From Senegalimassilia sp003474385 (GTDB lineage: Bacteria; Actinomycetota; Coriobacteriia; Coriobacteriales; Eggerthellaceae): 64,000 nt of DNA. The first letter of the stretch is position 1, and each line of letters starts with the position of its first letter. The stretch lies in contig NZ_QUCY01000011.1 in the NCBI RefSeq assembly GCF_003474385.1, positions 20,778-84,777 on the forward strand, in the 5' to 3' direction. Shown piece by piece: positions 16,359 to 25,368 of the stretch. A program made the position numbers and the translations under genes. Below the pieces are notes generated by a model that made no database searches, was not told the origin of the DNA, and saw nothing but the letters and a program-made list of their open reading frames with translations.

Positions 16359-19300
16359 TTCCGATTCCTTTCCTGAATGACTCGTAGAACGGCCCGTAGA
16401 GGGCTTTGGCGACCTCCGGCTGGTCGCTATCGTGCATGAGGCGTTCCATGTAGGCGCCGAGCTCTTCCAGGGTCCTGAACGAGAGCTTCCCGTCGCCGCC
16501 GCGGAAGGCCGCATCGGCGAAATAGACATGCGGCGCGGGCCTTTCCTTATCGGCAAGCCTCGCCAGGCGCCCGAATATCTGGATGATCGTGACCATGAGC
16601 GTGGAGATCGCGTCGTCTACGAGGAATTGCCTTCCCATGGTCCTCCATGCGCCCATGGGAAGGTTCTCGTCCCGCTCCATGGTCTTCCATGTGCGCCAGG
16701 CGGAGGCCCTGACCTCGGTCGCGAACTCCCCGGGATTGGCCGGGTAGTCGCCGACCTCCCTTTCGATGAGGCCGTTGAGCTTGCGGTATCGCCCGCCGAG
16801 GTCGTGCGGTGTGCCCATCGGGCGCACCGAGAAGATGAGGCTCGTGAACACGGCATGGCCGCCGCGGTCGACGATATTGAAGCCGCGCTCGATGGCCATG
16901 GCCGGCGCCACGAGCACTTTGGCCGGATGGTCGCAGAACTTGTAGACTTCGCTCCGGGGCACGAAGTGCTCCCTGTGCTCGTGGTTGTTGCGCACCAGGG
17001 CCGCGACCTTGATTGCCTGGCCCTTGCGTCGGAACTCTTGCTCGATGCGGTCGCGTGCGTCCTCGGCCTCCCGGTAGCTGTTCACGATGACCAGGGCCTT
17101 TCCCGCGCCATCCGCGTCGAGTTCGTCCCTCAACGTGGCCATGGTCTGCGATAGGACGATGCCGAGGTTGCCGGAACGCATCTCGGCGGCGCTGCCGGAC
17201 ACGTTCTGCTCGATGCCGAGGTCCCTCACGGTCGAGGTGGAGAGCTTGGCCGCCTTCCACGGCTCCGCCTCGAGGAGGTAGTCGACCGGCCTGTTCACGT
17301 GGTATTGCAGGCAGCCGGGCTCCCAGCTCGAACCGGAGAGCAGGAGCGCGTGCGGCCCCAGCGCCGCCCCGGCGGGGTCGGTATCGAGCCAGGGCAGCGA
17401 GCACATGAAGGCCCGCCCGAAGGCGAACTGCCGGAAAAGCCTGAGGTCGTTGCCGTCGAGCTTCATCCCGAAGATGTTGCCGATCAGCGAGTTGGGGAGA
17501 TAGTGCTGCTGGCGCGTGTAGCTGAACTTGAGGAAGTTGTACAGCTCGTCGACGGAATCGTCCTTGAAGCTGAGGAGGTCCTGCGCGGAGGCGAGTTCGC
17601 GCAGATACGAGTCGAACCGGATGACCTTGAGGGCGAAGGAGAACCTGGTCCGCAGCTCGTCGGGAAGCTCCGAGCATCCGCGTGCAGCGAGGTATTCGTT
17701 CAACGAGTAGCTGTGGGTGTCGTCGTCGATGCCCTCGCAGGAGGTCGCGACCGCCTGCGAGAGCTTGTTGAGGGCCGCGTCGCCGCCATCGAGGCTCTTC
17801 TTGGCAATCTCGAATCTATAGGGGTTGATGAGTTTGTCGGCATCCTCGTAAACCTGTTTGGGAAGGCCCTGCTCCAGGAGGTCGTTCAGAAGCGAGAGCG
17901 ACGTGAACGCCTCGTCCTTGACGATGCGCCATTTCGCCACGCGGTCGTCCCTGACGGATTTGAGCAGCGCCTTCGCGACGGGCTCGGATTTCTGGCGCAG
18001 GTCGTAGAAAAGCTCCTCGTTGAAGTCCCTCATCTTGTCGTCCGGGCGCCGCTTCATGGCCGCGGCTGTCGGGTCGGCGGCGTTGCGGATGAGCTCCTGG
18101 AAGCTCATGCTAGGGGCGAAGCAGCCGTCGAGCTGCGCCTGCACGCGGTCCGCCTCATCGAACAGGACGACGTCGAACTGCTGAAGGGCCTCCTCGAAGA
18201 ATGCCTTGCGCTCCCTTCCGACGATCATGGTGGCGAAGCCGGTGGGAGTCGTGACCACGACGTCGGATGTCAGGGACTCGCGGGCCATGGCCTGCGATGG
18301 GCACACGTCCCAGTACGGGCATGAGTTCGCGCCGCCCTTCTTGGACCGGAGGCCGCGGCATGGCGTGCTGCCGTATCCGCAGGCCTCGGGATCGGAAAAG
18401 GAGAGCCCGTCCATGATGCAGGCGGTCTCCAGGTATTTGGATGCGGAATGGCCGAGGAGCATGGAGTCATCGTGGTCGAAGAACTCGTCGAGCCGTTCGA
18501 TGCGCCTGCCGCGCGACACCAGGGGCGAGGCGCTGATTCCCGCCTCGCGAAGCAGGATGACGCTTTCCATCACGTCCGATACCGAGTTGAGCAGGGATAC
18601 CGCGCGCAGGCCGCGCTTCGCGAGGCAGACGATGAGCATGTTGGCGAGGACGGACTTGCCGGCGCCGACGAGGCCGACGAGGCTCACGACCTCATCGAGG
18701 CGCAGGCCGTCGGCGACGGATGTGCCGCCGCCGCGGGCCCGCTTGAGGAGCCCCTGGTCCTTGACCCTTCTGAGCACGGCGGCGTAGTGGGTCTTCCCGG
18801 TCTTCTCCCCGACTTCGTCCGCGGTCGAGATGAGCTCGTCGAGGGTGATATCGATGGGCGGGCGCCTGCTCTTGCGGGGGATATCGTCAATCTTGCCCGT
18901 TTGGGGCGGCACGGCATCGGGTATGGTCACCCAACGGATCGATCCGGTTACCGTGGTATCGCCGGTCGCCTCGGGCTTGCATGTGTAGGAATACCGTCCT
19001 TTGGGTCTCGCGACCACGTTTTTATGGGAGAGTTTGACATCGCCGAGGAGGCGGTCTATATAGATCGGCATGCGGTCGATCCCGGTAAGGGGGTGCTCGC
19101 GCAGGGCCATTCCGCCGTTGGCGATATCGAAGAACCGGTACCGCTCATATTCCGCGCGCTCGTAGAGGCCCAGCAGTCGCCGCCAGGCCGTGGATGAGGC
19201 CAGCGAGAACAGGTGTCGGCGCGCCATCTGCATGAGGTGGCCGTCCGCGCCGATGGTCTCGGGCCTGATGAGCTGGTAGTTCGATAGGAGCCTGTCGGCC

Positions 19301-19467
19301 TTTCGGGGATCGGCTCCGGGACCGCATACGCGTACCGCGAGCGCGAGCAGCGACTCCACATTCAGGAACTCGTCGAGGGATAGGTCGCTGTCCTCGGGAT
19401 AGCGCACCTCGAGATTGCGCTTCAGCTGGTCGAAGCCTTCCTGGGCTGTATCATTCGGCTCGTTCAT
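16345..19467 (-). CDS. DinG/XPD-like Fe-S helicase of the pPIWI-RE system
   Basis: 1040 residues. Walker A GLVGAGKS (265-272), four Cys between motifs I and II (C363, C370, C383, C389) as in Fe-S helicases of the XPD/DinG group, DEAD box VVLFDEADR (433-441), and late motifs near AIERGFNIVDRGG and IIQIFGRLARLADK. The start is fixed by an ATGA overlap with the nuclease gene stop. The 250 residues before Walker A are a family-specific N-terminal region. Such helicases unwind R-loops or D-loops, consistent with feeding a PIWI protein. Confidence 0.85.
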   Translation of the reverse strand: MNEPNDTAQEGFDQLKRNLEVRYPEDSDLSLDEFLNVESLLALAVRVCGPGADPRKADRLLSNYQLIRPETIGADGHLMQMARRHLFSLASSTAWRRLLGLYERAEYERYRFFDIANGGMALREHPLTGIDRMPIYIDRLLGDVKLSHKNVVARPKGRYSYTCKPEATGDTTVTGSIRWVTIPDAVPPQTGKIDDIPRKSRRPPIDITLDELISTADEVGEKTGKTHYAAVLRRVKDQGLLKRARGGGTSVADGLRLDEVVSLVGLVGAGKSVLANMLIVCLAKRGLRAVSLLNSVSDVMESVILLREAGISASPLVSRGRRIERLDEFFDHDDSMLLGHSASKYLETACIMDGLSFSDPEACGYGSTPCRGLRSKKGGANSCPYWDVCPSQAMARESLTSDVVVTTPTGFATMIVGRERKAFFEEALQQFDVVLFDEADRVQAQLDGCFAPSMSFQELIRNAADPTAAAMKRRPDDKMRDFNEELFYDLRQKSEPVAKALLKSVRDDRVAKWRIVKDEAFTSLSLLNDLLEQGLPKQVYEDADKLINPYRFEIAKKSLDGGDAALNKLSQAVATSCEGIDDDTHSYSLNEYLAARGCSELPDELRTRFSFALKVIRFDSYLRELASAQDLLSFKDDSVDELYNFLKFSYTRQQHYLPNSLIGNIFGMKLDGNDLRLFRQFAFGRAFMCSLPWLDTDPAGAALGPHALLLSGSSWEPGCLQYHVNRPVDYLLEAEPWKAAKLSTSTVRDLGIEQNVSGSAAEMRSGNLGIVLSQTMATLRDELDADGAGKALVIVNSYREAEDARDRIEQEFRRKGQAIKVAALVRNNHEHREHFVPRSEVYKFCDHPAKVLVAPAMAIERGFNIVDRGGHAVFTSLIFSVRPMGTPHDLGGRYRKLNGLIEREVGDYPANPGEFATEVRASAWRTWKTMERDENLPMGAWRTMGRQFLVDDAISTLMVTIIQIFGRLARLADKERPAPHVYFADAAFRGGDGKLSFRTLEELGAYMERLMHDSDQPEVAKALYGPFYESFRKGIGNVGL

Positions 19468-20666
19468 CGCGTGCCTCCCTTCGCGGCGGCATTGAGTCGT
19501 TTCGAGAAGTTGCGCAGCGTTTCGCATGAATAGCCGGTCTTGCCGCGCAGGACGGCATTGCATAGCGCGCGATATCCGGGATGGTCCCGTTCGACTTGGT
19601 CCGGCACGACATAGGCCACCTCGTCCGCGCACATCTGGGTGATGCCGGTGTCGTCCTCTATCTCGCGGGCAAGCCGCTCGGCGCGGCCGTATGCTTTGGC
19701 GTCGACGGCAAGCTGTCGGCCGTCCGGCAGATGGATCAGGATGTCGCAGGTGTCCTTGAGGGGCCACATTTCGTATTTCAGACCGAGGCCCGCTGCGGCC
19801 TCGGCGATCGCCAGCTCGAGCTTTCCGGGGGAAGAGATGTAGTGCATGACGCCGCGGGATAGGCGGAAGGCGTCGTGCGCGACGCTGTCCAGCTTGTCGA
19901 AATCGCCTGTGACGGCCTTGGCGCACGTCGCCGATGAGCAGTGGGGCTGCTTGCCTCGCATGGTCATCGTCCAGCCGCAATTCGGGCATACTTTTGCGGC
20001 GCCCGGGACAGGTTCGTAGGCCATGGAGACGAATTCCTGCAACCACACCGGGTCGATGGTGTCGGCTTCGCCCTGGTCGAGGGGGTCGGGGTCGCCCAGG
20101 ACGAGCCCCGTCTTGATCCTGACGTATTCGTTCCAGGTGAGCAGCGGGTGGCGGATGAGCATCCTGCGTCCGTACACGTATTGCTCCTGGGTGCCGGCTC
20201 GGAGGAATTCATACACCCTGCGTTCCTGATGGCCGCCCAAGAGGTCGTTTTCCGCAAAGCGCAGCACCTCGTAGCATTCCGACGTCGCGGCGAAGTAGTC
20301 GCCGTCTACTGACGCCAGGGGCCCGATCTCGATGGACCGGCGCCCTTCGACGGCTTCCCTGCACTCGTCGCGCCACCGGGCCGTCCACTCGCGCACGTCT
20401 GACGCTGCGCTGTTCCTGATGAAATCGGACTCATTGAACGTCGGCAGCAGCTCTTCCGCATCGTCGGAGCACTCGGCGCACAGCGCGGCGAGGATATTCA
20501 TGCCGTGTCTGAATGCCTGGCTGTAGGGATACCTATGCGGGTCGGCCTCGTAGAGGCCGTCCTTCTCGGCGATGCCGTATGCGATGAGGAATACGGCGGT
20601 CTCGAAGCGGTTGGCGATATCGCGGGCTTTGCCGGCGGCTTCGGCCGCGGCGATCGGGTCGGACAT
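19464..20666 (-). CDS. PD-(D/E)xK nuclease of the pPIWI-RE system
   Basis: 400 residues from ATG 20666 (AGAGGTGG upstream), first gene of the three-gene operon. A zinc-ribbon lies at C227, C230, C243 and C248 (CPNCGW to HCSSATC). The restriction-like core follows: E284 in KLELAIAEA, D308 in CDILIHLP, and D322-A-K324 in LAVDAKAYG, matching the D-(12 to 20)-DxK signature. In the known pPIWI-RE operons a REase-type protein is the third component and presumably cuts invading DNA. The operon start is divergent from the gene at 20853. Confidence 0.82.
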   Translation of the reverse strand: MSDPIAAAEAAGKARDIANRFETAVFLIAYGIAEKDGLYEADPHRYPYSQAFRHGMNILAALCAECSDDAEELLPTFNESDFIRNSAASDVREWTARWRDECREAVEGRRSIEIGPLASVDGDYFAATSECYEVLRFAENDLLGGHQERRVYEFLRAGTQEQYVYGRRMLIRHPLLTWNEYVRIKTGLVLGDPDPLDQGEADTIDPVWLQEFVSMAYEPVPGAAKVCPNCGWTMTMRGKQPHCSSATCAKAVTGDFDKLDSVAHDAFRLSRGVMHYISSPGKLELAIAEAAAGLGLKYEMWPLKDTCDILIHLPDGRQLAVDAKAYGRAERLAREIEDDTGITQMCADEVAYVVPDQVERDHPGYRALCNAVLRGKTGYSCETLRNFSKRLNAAAKGGTR

Positions 20667-20852
20667 GGACCACCTCTTTATTGGAATTGGCATACACAGC
20701 AGCTTTGATACCCGTCCCCGCCGCGCTTTACACGCCCCTACCGAAACTCGACGGATAAAAATGCCCCCGCACCGGCTCGAATCGAGTGAAAGACTTCCCG
20801 CACACGGGGTAGAAACAGCTGGGACGGTACACATCCGCGCGAAAGGTCGGAC
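20667..20852. promoter_or_regulatory. Divergent promoter region of the pPIWI-RE operon
   Basis: On the - strand ACGGGTATCAAAG (-10 TATCAA near 20706-20711) and on the + strand GGGGTAGAAAC (-10 TAGAAA near 20808) both look like the GGGTA-type -10 regions of this element. No clear operator is seen. Confidence 0.45.
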
Positions 20853-21677
20853 ATGTCTAGGGTGGCCTACGGGCAAAAGGGATACAGCGGCGCTTCCATG
20901 AGCGTGAACGCGCGGGCGGCCTACGAGGCGGGGGAGATGCCCCGCTCGAAATGGACCAAGGCGGCGATCCTCGGCGCCTTGAGGGGCTACTGCGATGAGA
21001 TGGACCTGCTCTACGACCCTGCGGTCGAGTCCGAGACCAAGGCCGCGCTCTTCGACCGGTTCATCGCCTACTCGTCCTGGCACCACACCGGCGCCTACGC
21101 CCGCGAGACGGAGTTCTTCGCCCTGGACGAGGCCGCCGTGGTCGGGGCGTTCCGCGAGCTCGGGCCCGAGGAGGCGGCCGAGCGCGACCGGATCCGGGCG
21201 CAGGCTGCGGCCCGGGTGCAGGAGGCGGAACGGCATCGGAGGGAAGCGGAATGCCTATTCGAGTACCGCTTCTCCTGCTCCCCATATAGCGCCATGGCGT
21301 ACGAGGCGTTCCATCCCGAGCTGTGCGAGCGCCGCGTGAGCAAACGCAGGAAGCAGGAGCTCGTCGTGTACCGGCTGCCGGACGGCAGCGAGCCGTCGGG
21401 CTATGCGGAGATGTCCGTCCCGGCGGACTATGCGGACAGCAGCCATGTCGTGCCGTCGGTTTTCATATCCGGCACGGGCGGGGATCGCGCGTGGCGCGAT
21501 ATCGACTTCGACGAGGCCGAGCGGAAATTCGCCGCGGCGGCGAGAAGGGCCGCGGCCTTTCGCGAGGGGAGACCGAAGCTCGTGCAGGACGAGGCCAGGC
21601 GCGCTGCGATACGTGAGACTCGGCACCGCGCCTGCACCGCCCCCATTTTGAAGAGCATAAAGGAGATTCACAGGTGA
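20853..21677 (+). CDS. Unknown protein with SMSVNARAAYEAGEMPRSKW motif
   Basis: 274 residues. The opening (YSGASMSVNARAAYEAGEMP, then SKWTKAAILGAL) follows a pattern, SMSxNAxxAYxxGExPxSKWTK, that I recall from hypothetical proteins on integrative elements of Gram-positive bacteria, with no assigned role. A charged coiled coil (about 110-140) follows. GAAAGG precedes the start. The stop overlaps the next start (GTGA), so it is co-translated with the lipoprotein gene. Confidence 0.6.
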   Translation: MSRVAYGQKGYSGASMSVNARAAYEAGEMPRSKWTKAAILGALRGYCDEMDLLYDPAVESETKAALFDRFIAYSSWHHTGAYARETEFFALDEAAVVGAFRELGPEEAAERDRIRAQAAARVQEAERHRREAECLFEYRFSCSPYSAMAYEAFHPELCERRVSKRRKQELVVYRLPDGSEPSGYAEMSVPADYADSSHVVPSVFISGTGGDRAWRDIDFDEAERKFAAAARRAAAFREGRPKLVQDEARRAAIRETRHRACTAPILKSIKEIHR

Positions 21678-22231
21678 CGGGGAAGAATGTCTATACGATG
21701 ACGGCGATGACGAGGCGAGCGTTCGTGGGCCTCGCGGTCATGGCGGCGCAGGCCGGGCTCGCGGGCTGCGTGAGGAACGGGGCGCCGGACGCCGGCTCCT
21801 CCGACGACGGCGCCGGGAAGTCGGGCGATGCCGGCACCTCGTCGCCGTTCGCGCCGCAGCAGTCCGCCCAGGCGTCCGTGGACGGCATCTCGATCGACCG
21901 CGTGACGATCGAGGAAGGCACGGGGCCGGACGGCAAGCCGTTCCGCTACATCCGGGTTGCCTATATCTTCGAGAACGTCACGGACTCGGACACTGTCGCA
22001 CCCTATACCGACATCAACGCATACCAGGACGGGATCAAGCTCGACAGGTCCTACAAGGTGCAGGATCAGCGGGCGCAGAAGCAGATCGAGCCGGGCGGGA
22101 AATTGAAGTCGTTCACGGCGTTCGCCCCCGATTCCGAGACGGTTCCGGTCACGGTCAAGGTGATGGCGCCCGGCGAGAAGGAGCCGAGGTCGGAGCGATG
22201 CTACTGCATCGTGAACCCGGGCCTGCAATAG
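21674..22231 (+). CDS. Lipoprotein with DUF5067-like domain
   Basis: 185 residues from GTG 21674 (AAGGAG 9 bases upstream). RRAFVGLAVMAAQAGLAGC is a lipoprotein signal with lipobox LAGC, possibly Tat-type because of the double Arg. A Ser/Gly/Ala spacer leads to an extracellular beta-rich domain (YIRVAYIFENVTDSD, AYQDGIKLDRSY, IEPGGKLKSFTAF) that resembles the DUF5067 immunoglobulin-like family. Surface exposed; role unknown. Confidence 0.72.
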   Translation: MTGKNVYTMTAMTRRAFVGLAVMAAQAGLAGCVRNGAPDAGSSDDGAGKSGDAGTSSPFAPQQSAQASVDGISIDRVTIEEGTGPDGKPFRYIRVAYIFENVTDSDTVAPYTDINAYQDGIKLDRSYKVQDQRAQKQIEPGGKLKSFTAFAPDSETVPVTVKVMAPGEKEPRSERCYCIVNPGLQ

Positions 22232-22245
22232 GCCGCCCCGCTCGC

Positions 22246-22313
22246 ACGTCCACACATATATGTATATGCGCGTCTATGCGTTTACGTACATGCGCATATG
22301 GGTAGACTCACAT
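22246..22313 (+). promoter_or_regulatory. Purine-pyrimidine tract with element promoter, copy 2
   Basis: Alternation at 22251-22273 precedes the promoter: -35 GTTTAC at 22280-22285, 17-bp spacer ending TATGGG, -10 TAGACT at 22303-22308. It serves the gene at 22338. Confidence 0.7.
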
Positions 22314-22337
22314 CGAATAGAGACGAAACGGGAGGGG

Positions 22338-22769
22338 ATGGTCCGCACGGCGCCGTTCATCAGTGAAAATATCGACCTGGTTCCTTGCATGGCCATGGCA
22401 TTCAACGCGGCGATTGCGACCATGGGTTTTCTGAAAATGGTTGCATGGACCGAGCACGGCATGTCGTCGAGGATGTCCAGATACATCGACAGGTTCGGCA
22501 AGATGGGCATCGACCGCGAGATTTTGGAGGTCTATGCGCGATCGTATCTCGACGAGTCGCGCAACGCGCTCATCTGCTGGATCGTTGGCCTCGCCATCAC
22601 TATGGCTGTGGGGATTGTCATCTGGGCCCACGACGTCGGCGTGGCAGTCCTCCTGACATCCGTGGTCGCGGCGGCGGTATCGATCAGGTGCATCGTCATG
22701 GCAGTGAGGGATGTGGCGGATATCCGCGACGTCCTGGCCGAAACCGACCTAGGCACCCCGACCGCGTGA
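22338..22769 (+). CDS. Membrane protein with two helices
   Basis: 143 residues. Two adjacent hydrophobic segments (about 72-95 and 100-122: WIVGLAITMAVGIVIWAHDV and VLLTSVVAAAVSIRCIVMAV) follow a 70-residue cytoplasmic-type part. The GGAGGGG box is only 2-3 bases from ATG 22338, so ATG 22383 is a possible alternative. Unknown family, driven by a shared element promoter. Confidence 0.55.
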   Translation: MVRTAPFISENIDLVPCMAMAFNAAIATMGFLKMVAWTEHGMSSRMSRYIDRFGKMGIDREILEVYARSYLDESRNALICWIVGLAITMAVGIVIWAHDVGVAVLLTSVVAAAVSIRCIVMAVRDVADIRDVLAETDLGTPTA

Positions 22770-22823
22770 TTTGCCCTGGCATCCAATCAATAGGGACAAG
22801 CAGACATTCAGAAGGGACTCGAT

Positions 22824-23462
22824 ATGGGTATGCAAAGCTATATGGCGACGGTATTTGTCGGCGAGCGTGAGATTGGCGGGCCTTTTGTAAACGGTGATTT
22901 TCGTTCAAGCCTGAACTTCGCGAGGCGAGAGCTTCGCGGATACCTGCGCCTGGCTGAGAGTATCTATCGGCAGGAAGTCATGGGTGGTCGCCGTCATGGC
23001 CTTCGTTGTGCAACCGCCCCGGCGCTTGATTTTGGCATCCTTACCGAGACGAAGGATAGCGAGACCGGCACCGTGGAGTCCAGCTTTACCGTGACGTCGG
23101 CCTACACGGCCGAGGATTTCGTATCGGATACGCGAAGCGCGTTTCTTGCCTGCGTCACCGAAGATTTCGGTGAGCAGGTCGCATCGGGGGCTGCAAGTCT
23201 CGTCGATGGTCAAATCGCGTCGATGTCGTGGTATAGGCGCTTCGAGATATGGAACGACCTCGCATCCTACGACATATGCGGCGTTGCGAACGCCGATCAT
23301 CTCATCGACGGGCTCGAGGAGCTTTCCGTCGCGCTCGCCGATGGCCGCGCGTTCGACGCAAACGGTGGAAACCCCGTCTTCCATGCTTTTCACCGGGCCG
23401 AGCGGCAAAGTGGCGACAGAGAGTTACCTGTGCCTGCCAGACGTACTCATCGACATCATTGA
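22824..23462 (+). CDS. Unknown protein, 3' end possibly frameshifted
   Basis: 212 residues as annotated. Residues 1-185 look coding (MATVFVGEREIGGPF, LIDGLEELSVALADG). The last 23 codons use rare codons and give RQSGDRELPVPARRTHRHH, while the next frame from about 23390 reads TGPSGKVATESYLCLPDVLI and stops at 23502 with better codon use. A one-base indel near 23360-23395 would explain this. Function unknown. Confidence 0.55.
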   Translation: MGMQSYMATVFVGEREIGGPFVNGDFRSSLNFARRELRGYLRLAESIYRQEVMGGRRHGLRCATAPALDFGILTETKDSETGTVESSFTVTSAYTAEDFVSDTRSAFLACVTEDFGEQVASGAASLVDGQIASMSWYRRFEIWNDLASYDICGVANADHLIDGLEELSVALADGRAFDANGGNPVFHAFHRAERQSGDRELPVPARRTHRHH

Positions 23463-23539
23463 GACAGGGGCTTCGGGCAACCGGAGCTCTTTTCTAATAT
23501 GAGCCGGCACCTCCACGGTACCGGCCCAATAACGACTGC

Positions 23540-23983
23540 CTACATATCCCGGATCTCGCTCAGCCGCTCATCGTCCGCGGCCTCCTCCTCGAAGCGAAAC
23601 TCGTAGGGGATGGCCAACCTGGTGAGCTCGAAGGCCACCTTTCTGGTCATGGCGTTCGAGATCCGCGCCGCGCGCGCATCCTCCGCGGCTAAGCCCTGCT
23701 CGCGGAAGTAGGGGAGCGGGTAGGGGTTGACGTCCGTCTCGCCGACAATCTTCTCCACCAGGCACCCGACCTCGCGCTCCTGGACTTCTGCTAGGTTCTC
23801 GAGGTACTTCCATGCCTCGGCCGTGGCGCGGCACCGCGGCAGACGCGGGCTCTCCCAGTTCTTGACGGTCTTCACGTCGACGCCCGCGACCTGCGCGACG
23901 TCGGACTGGTAGAGTCCCAGGCTCTCGCGCAGCACCTTGAAGCCTGCCTTAGTGTGGATGGTCTGCATGTCCGTTCCCTTCAT
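23540..23983 (-). CDS. XRE-type helix-turn-helix protein (DUF1870-like)
   Basis: 147 residues. The HTH is at about 15-55: LRESLGLYQSDVAQVAGVDV, then KTVKNWES, as in YdiL/Aca2-like DUF1870 domains. The C-terminal half is helical and charged. It begins two bases after the stop of the upstream gene (TAAGATG), so the two are coupled. A repressor or antitoxin-like role for this pair is possible but not shown. Confidence 0.7.
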   Translation of the reverse strand: MKGTDMQTIHTKAGFKVLRESLGLYQSDVAQVAGVDVKTVKNWESPRLPRCRATAEAWKYLENLAEVQEREVGCLVEKIVGETDVNPYPLPYFREQGLAAEDARAARISNAMTRKVAFELTRLAIPYEFRFEEEAADDERLSEIRDM

Positions 23984-23984
23984 C

Positions 23985-24611
23985 TTAGATCCTCTTCTCG
24001 AAGAGCCCGTGATAGACCCCATCGATCTCGTCCTGGTATTCGCACAGGAATTCGCACTGTCCGCCCTCGAGCGCGGCGAAAAGCCCGCGCAGGGTGGCGA
24101 TGCCGTAATCGTGGAACCCCGCGGGAAGGTAGAGCGTCCCGTTGTAGGGCGCGCGTCCGACCCGGTAGCACGTGAAGTCACCGAAGGCCGACCCCTCGAC
24201 GCGGTAGAGGCTGTAGACGTCCCCGCCGCACCGAGCGGATCCGATCGGCTCCGTAGCCCCGGCGATATCGCGGATGATCTTCCCGTCCGCGCGTCTCGCG
24301 GCGGCCTCGCGCGCGAGCGTGCGCAGCTCGGGCACGCGGGCGAGCGGGTCGACGGTGTTGACCGTCTCCTCGCTTTCCATGGACCCCTCGCCGTCGAGCG
24401 TGATTTCGCTCACGGTGGCGACCCACCGGGCGAAACCGCGCTGACAGGCCTCGACCTTGGAGGCCGCCGCGGCCTCGTGCGCCGCGCGCAGTGCCACCTC
24501 CCGGCTGTCTCCCTCGTAATGCAGTACCGGCGAATGGAGCGGTCGCACGTCGATATCCTCGGTTCCCGTGAACAGCAGCTCGCGCGACTCCGTCACGAAG
24601 AGCGTTTCCAT
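23985..24611 (-). CDS. Unknown protein coupled to an HTH gene
   Basis: 208 residues from ATG 24611 (GGGAGGA upstream). Sequence METLFVTESRELLFTGTED to CEYQDEIDGVYHGLFEKRI; no known domain. It has a Gly/Asp/Tyr-rich middle (YSLYRVEGSAFGDFTCYRVG). The promoter may be GGGGGTACAAG near 24672-24682. Together with the HTH gene it has the layout of a two-gene module. Confidence 0.55.
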   Translation of the reverse strand: METLFVTESRELLFTGTEDIDVRPLHSPVLHYEGDSREVALRAAHEAAAASKVEACQRGFARWVATVSEITLDGEGSMESEETVNTVDPLARVPELRTLAREAAARRADGKIIRDIAGATEPIGSARCGGDVYSLYRVEGSAFGDFTCYRVGRAPYNGTLYLPAGFHDYGIATLRGLFAALEGGQCEFLCEYQDEIDGVYHGLFEKRI

Positions 24612-24785
24612 ATAGTCCTCCCATATGCGCGCCGGGCGGCCCCATGCCGCCCGCTCGGTAGTCCTTGTACCCCCTGAGGGGAAACATAAACACGCGTAGC
24701 CGAAAAGGATGCCGACCGGTTTTCCCGCCAGGCCGAACCGCCCCGGCGCCCACCGGTACTGGGCCAACCGAAGGAGAACGCAACC

Positions 24786-25277
24786 ATGGATAACCACCAC
24801 ATCACCCGCGCGATGGTCGCTGCGGCCATCCAGCAGGGTTTGATCGTCCCCACACTCGATTCCGGCGCTCTGGTTGCCGACATGGCTGGCTTGGGGAAAT
24901 ACTATGAGAACGACGACTATGGATACGCCCTCATGCTCGGCTATATCGTATGCCAGGAGACCCGCGACTACACCGAGGACATCGAGCAGGGCCTTGAGGC
25001 TTCCGACCTGGACTTCGGTGAGGTATGCGACGCGGTTTTCCATACCTTCGAACTGATGGCCGAGGATGCCGCTGCCGATCCGGGCGCCTACGCGACTCAT
25101 TTCCAGCGCTGCCACGACTACCTGGCCGACGGCCTCGGTGAGGGCTTCGACCAGACCGCGTCATACACCTACACCGACCCTGCGGACGACAGCTGGGAGA
25201 TCGAGATCCGCGGCGACGACGAGATTGCATCGCCCGCCGCCGCACCCGACGCAAAGCAATCTGCCCGCCGACGCTAG
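24786..25277 (+). CDS. Unknown acidic protein
   Basis: 163 residues with AAGGAG upstream, rich in Asp and Glu (YTEDIEQGLEASDLDFGEV). Ends SPAAAPDAKQSARRR, which is faintly like the alanine tails of the right-end set but too short to count. No domain recognised. Confidence 0.6.
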   Translation: MDNHHITRAMVAAAIQQGLIVPTLDSGALVADMAGLGKYYENDDYGYALMLGYIVCQETRDYTEDIEQGLEASDLDFGEVCDAVFHTFELMAEDAAADPGAYATHFQRCHDYLADGLGEGFDQTASYTYTDPADDSWEIEIRGDDEIASPAAAPDAKQSARRR

Positions 25278-25298
25278 GCACACCCGAGGCATACTAAC

Positions 25299-25346
25299 GC
25301 AAAGGACCCGCACGGTTCGAGAGATCGGACCGTGCGGGCCCTTTGC
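25299..25346. terminator. Bidirectional terminator
   Basis: GCAAAGGaCCCGCACGGT pairs with ACCGTGCGGGcCCTTTGC, an 18-bp stem with one mismatch, between convergent genes. Confidence 0.8.
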
Positions 25347-25368
25347 GCATTATCTCGTAGAGCCCGCC

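Noticed and set aside
13833..16556. A longer pPIWI-RE protein starting at 16556
   Set aside because: The extra part lies antiparallel in frame space to the helicase end and has shadow composition; ATG 16358 has a ribosome site.
16345..20046. A 1233-residue start for the DinG-like helicase
   Set aside because: The extra 190 residues are Arg/Pro-rich shadow of the nuclease gene. ATG 19467 overlaps the nuclease stop as ATGA.
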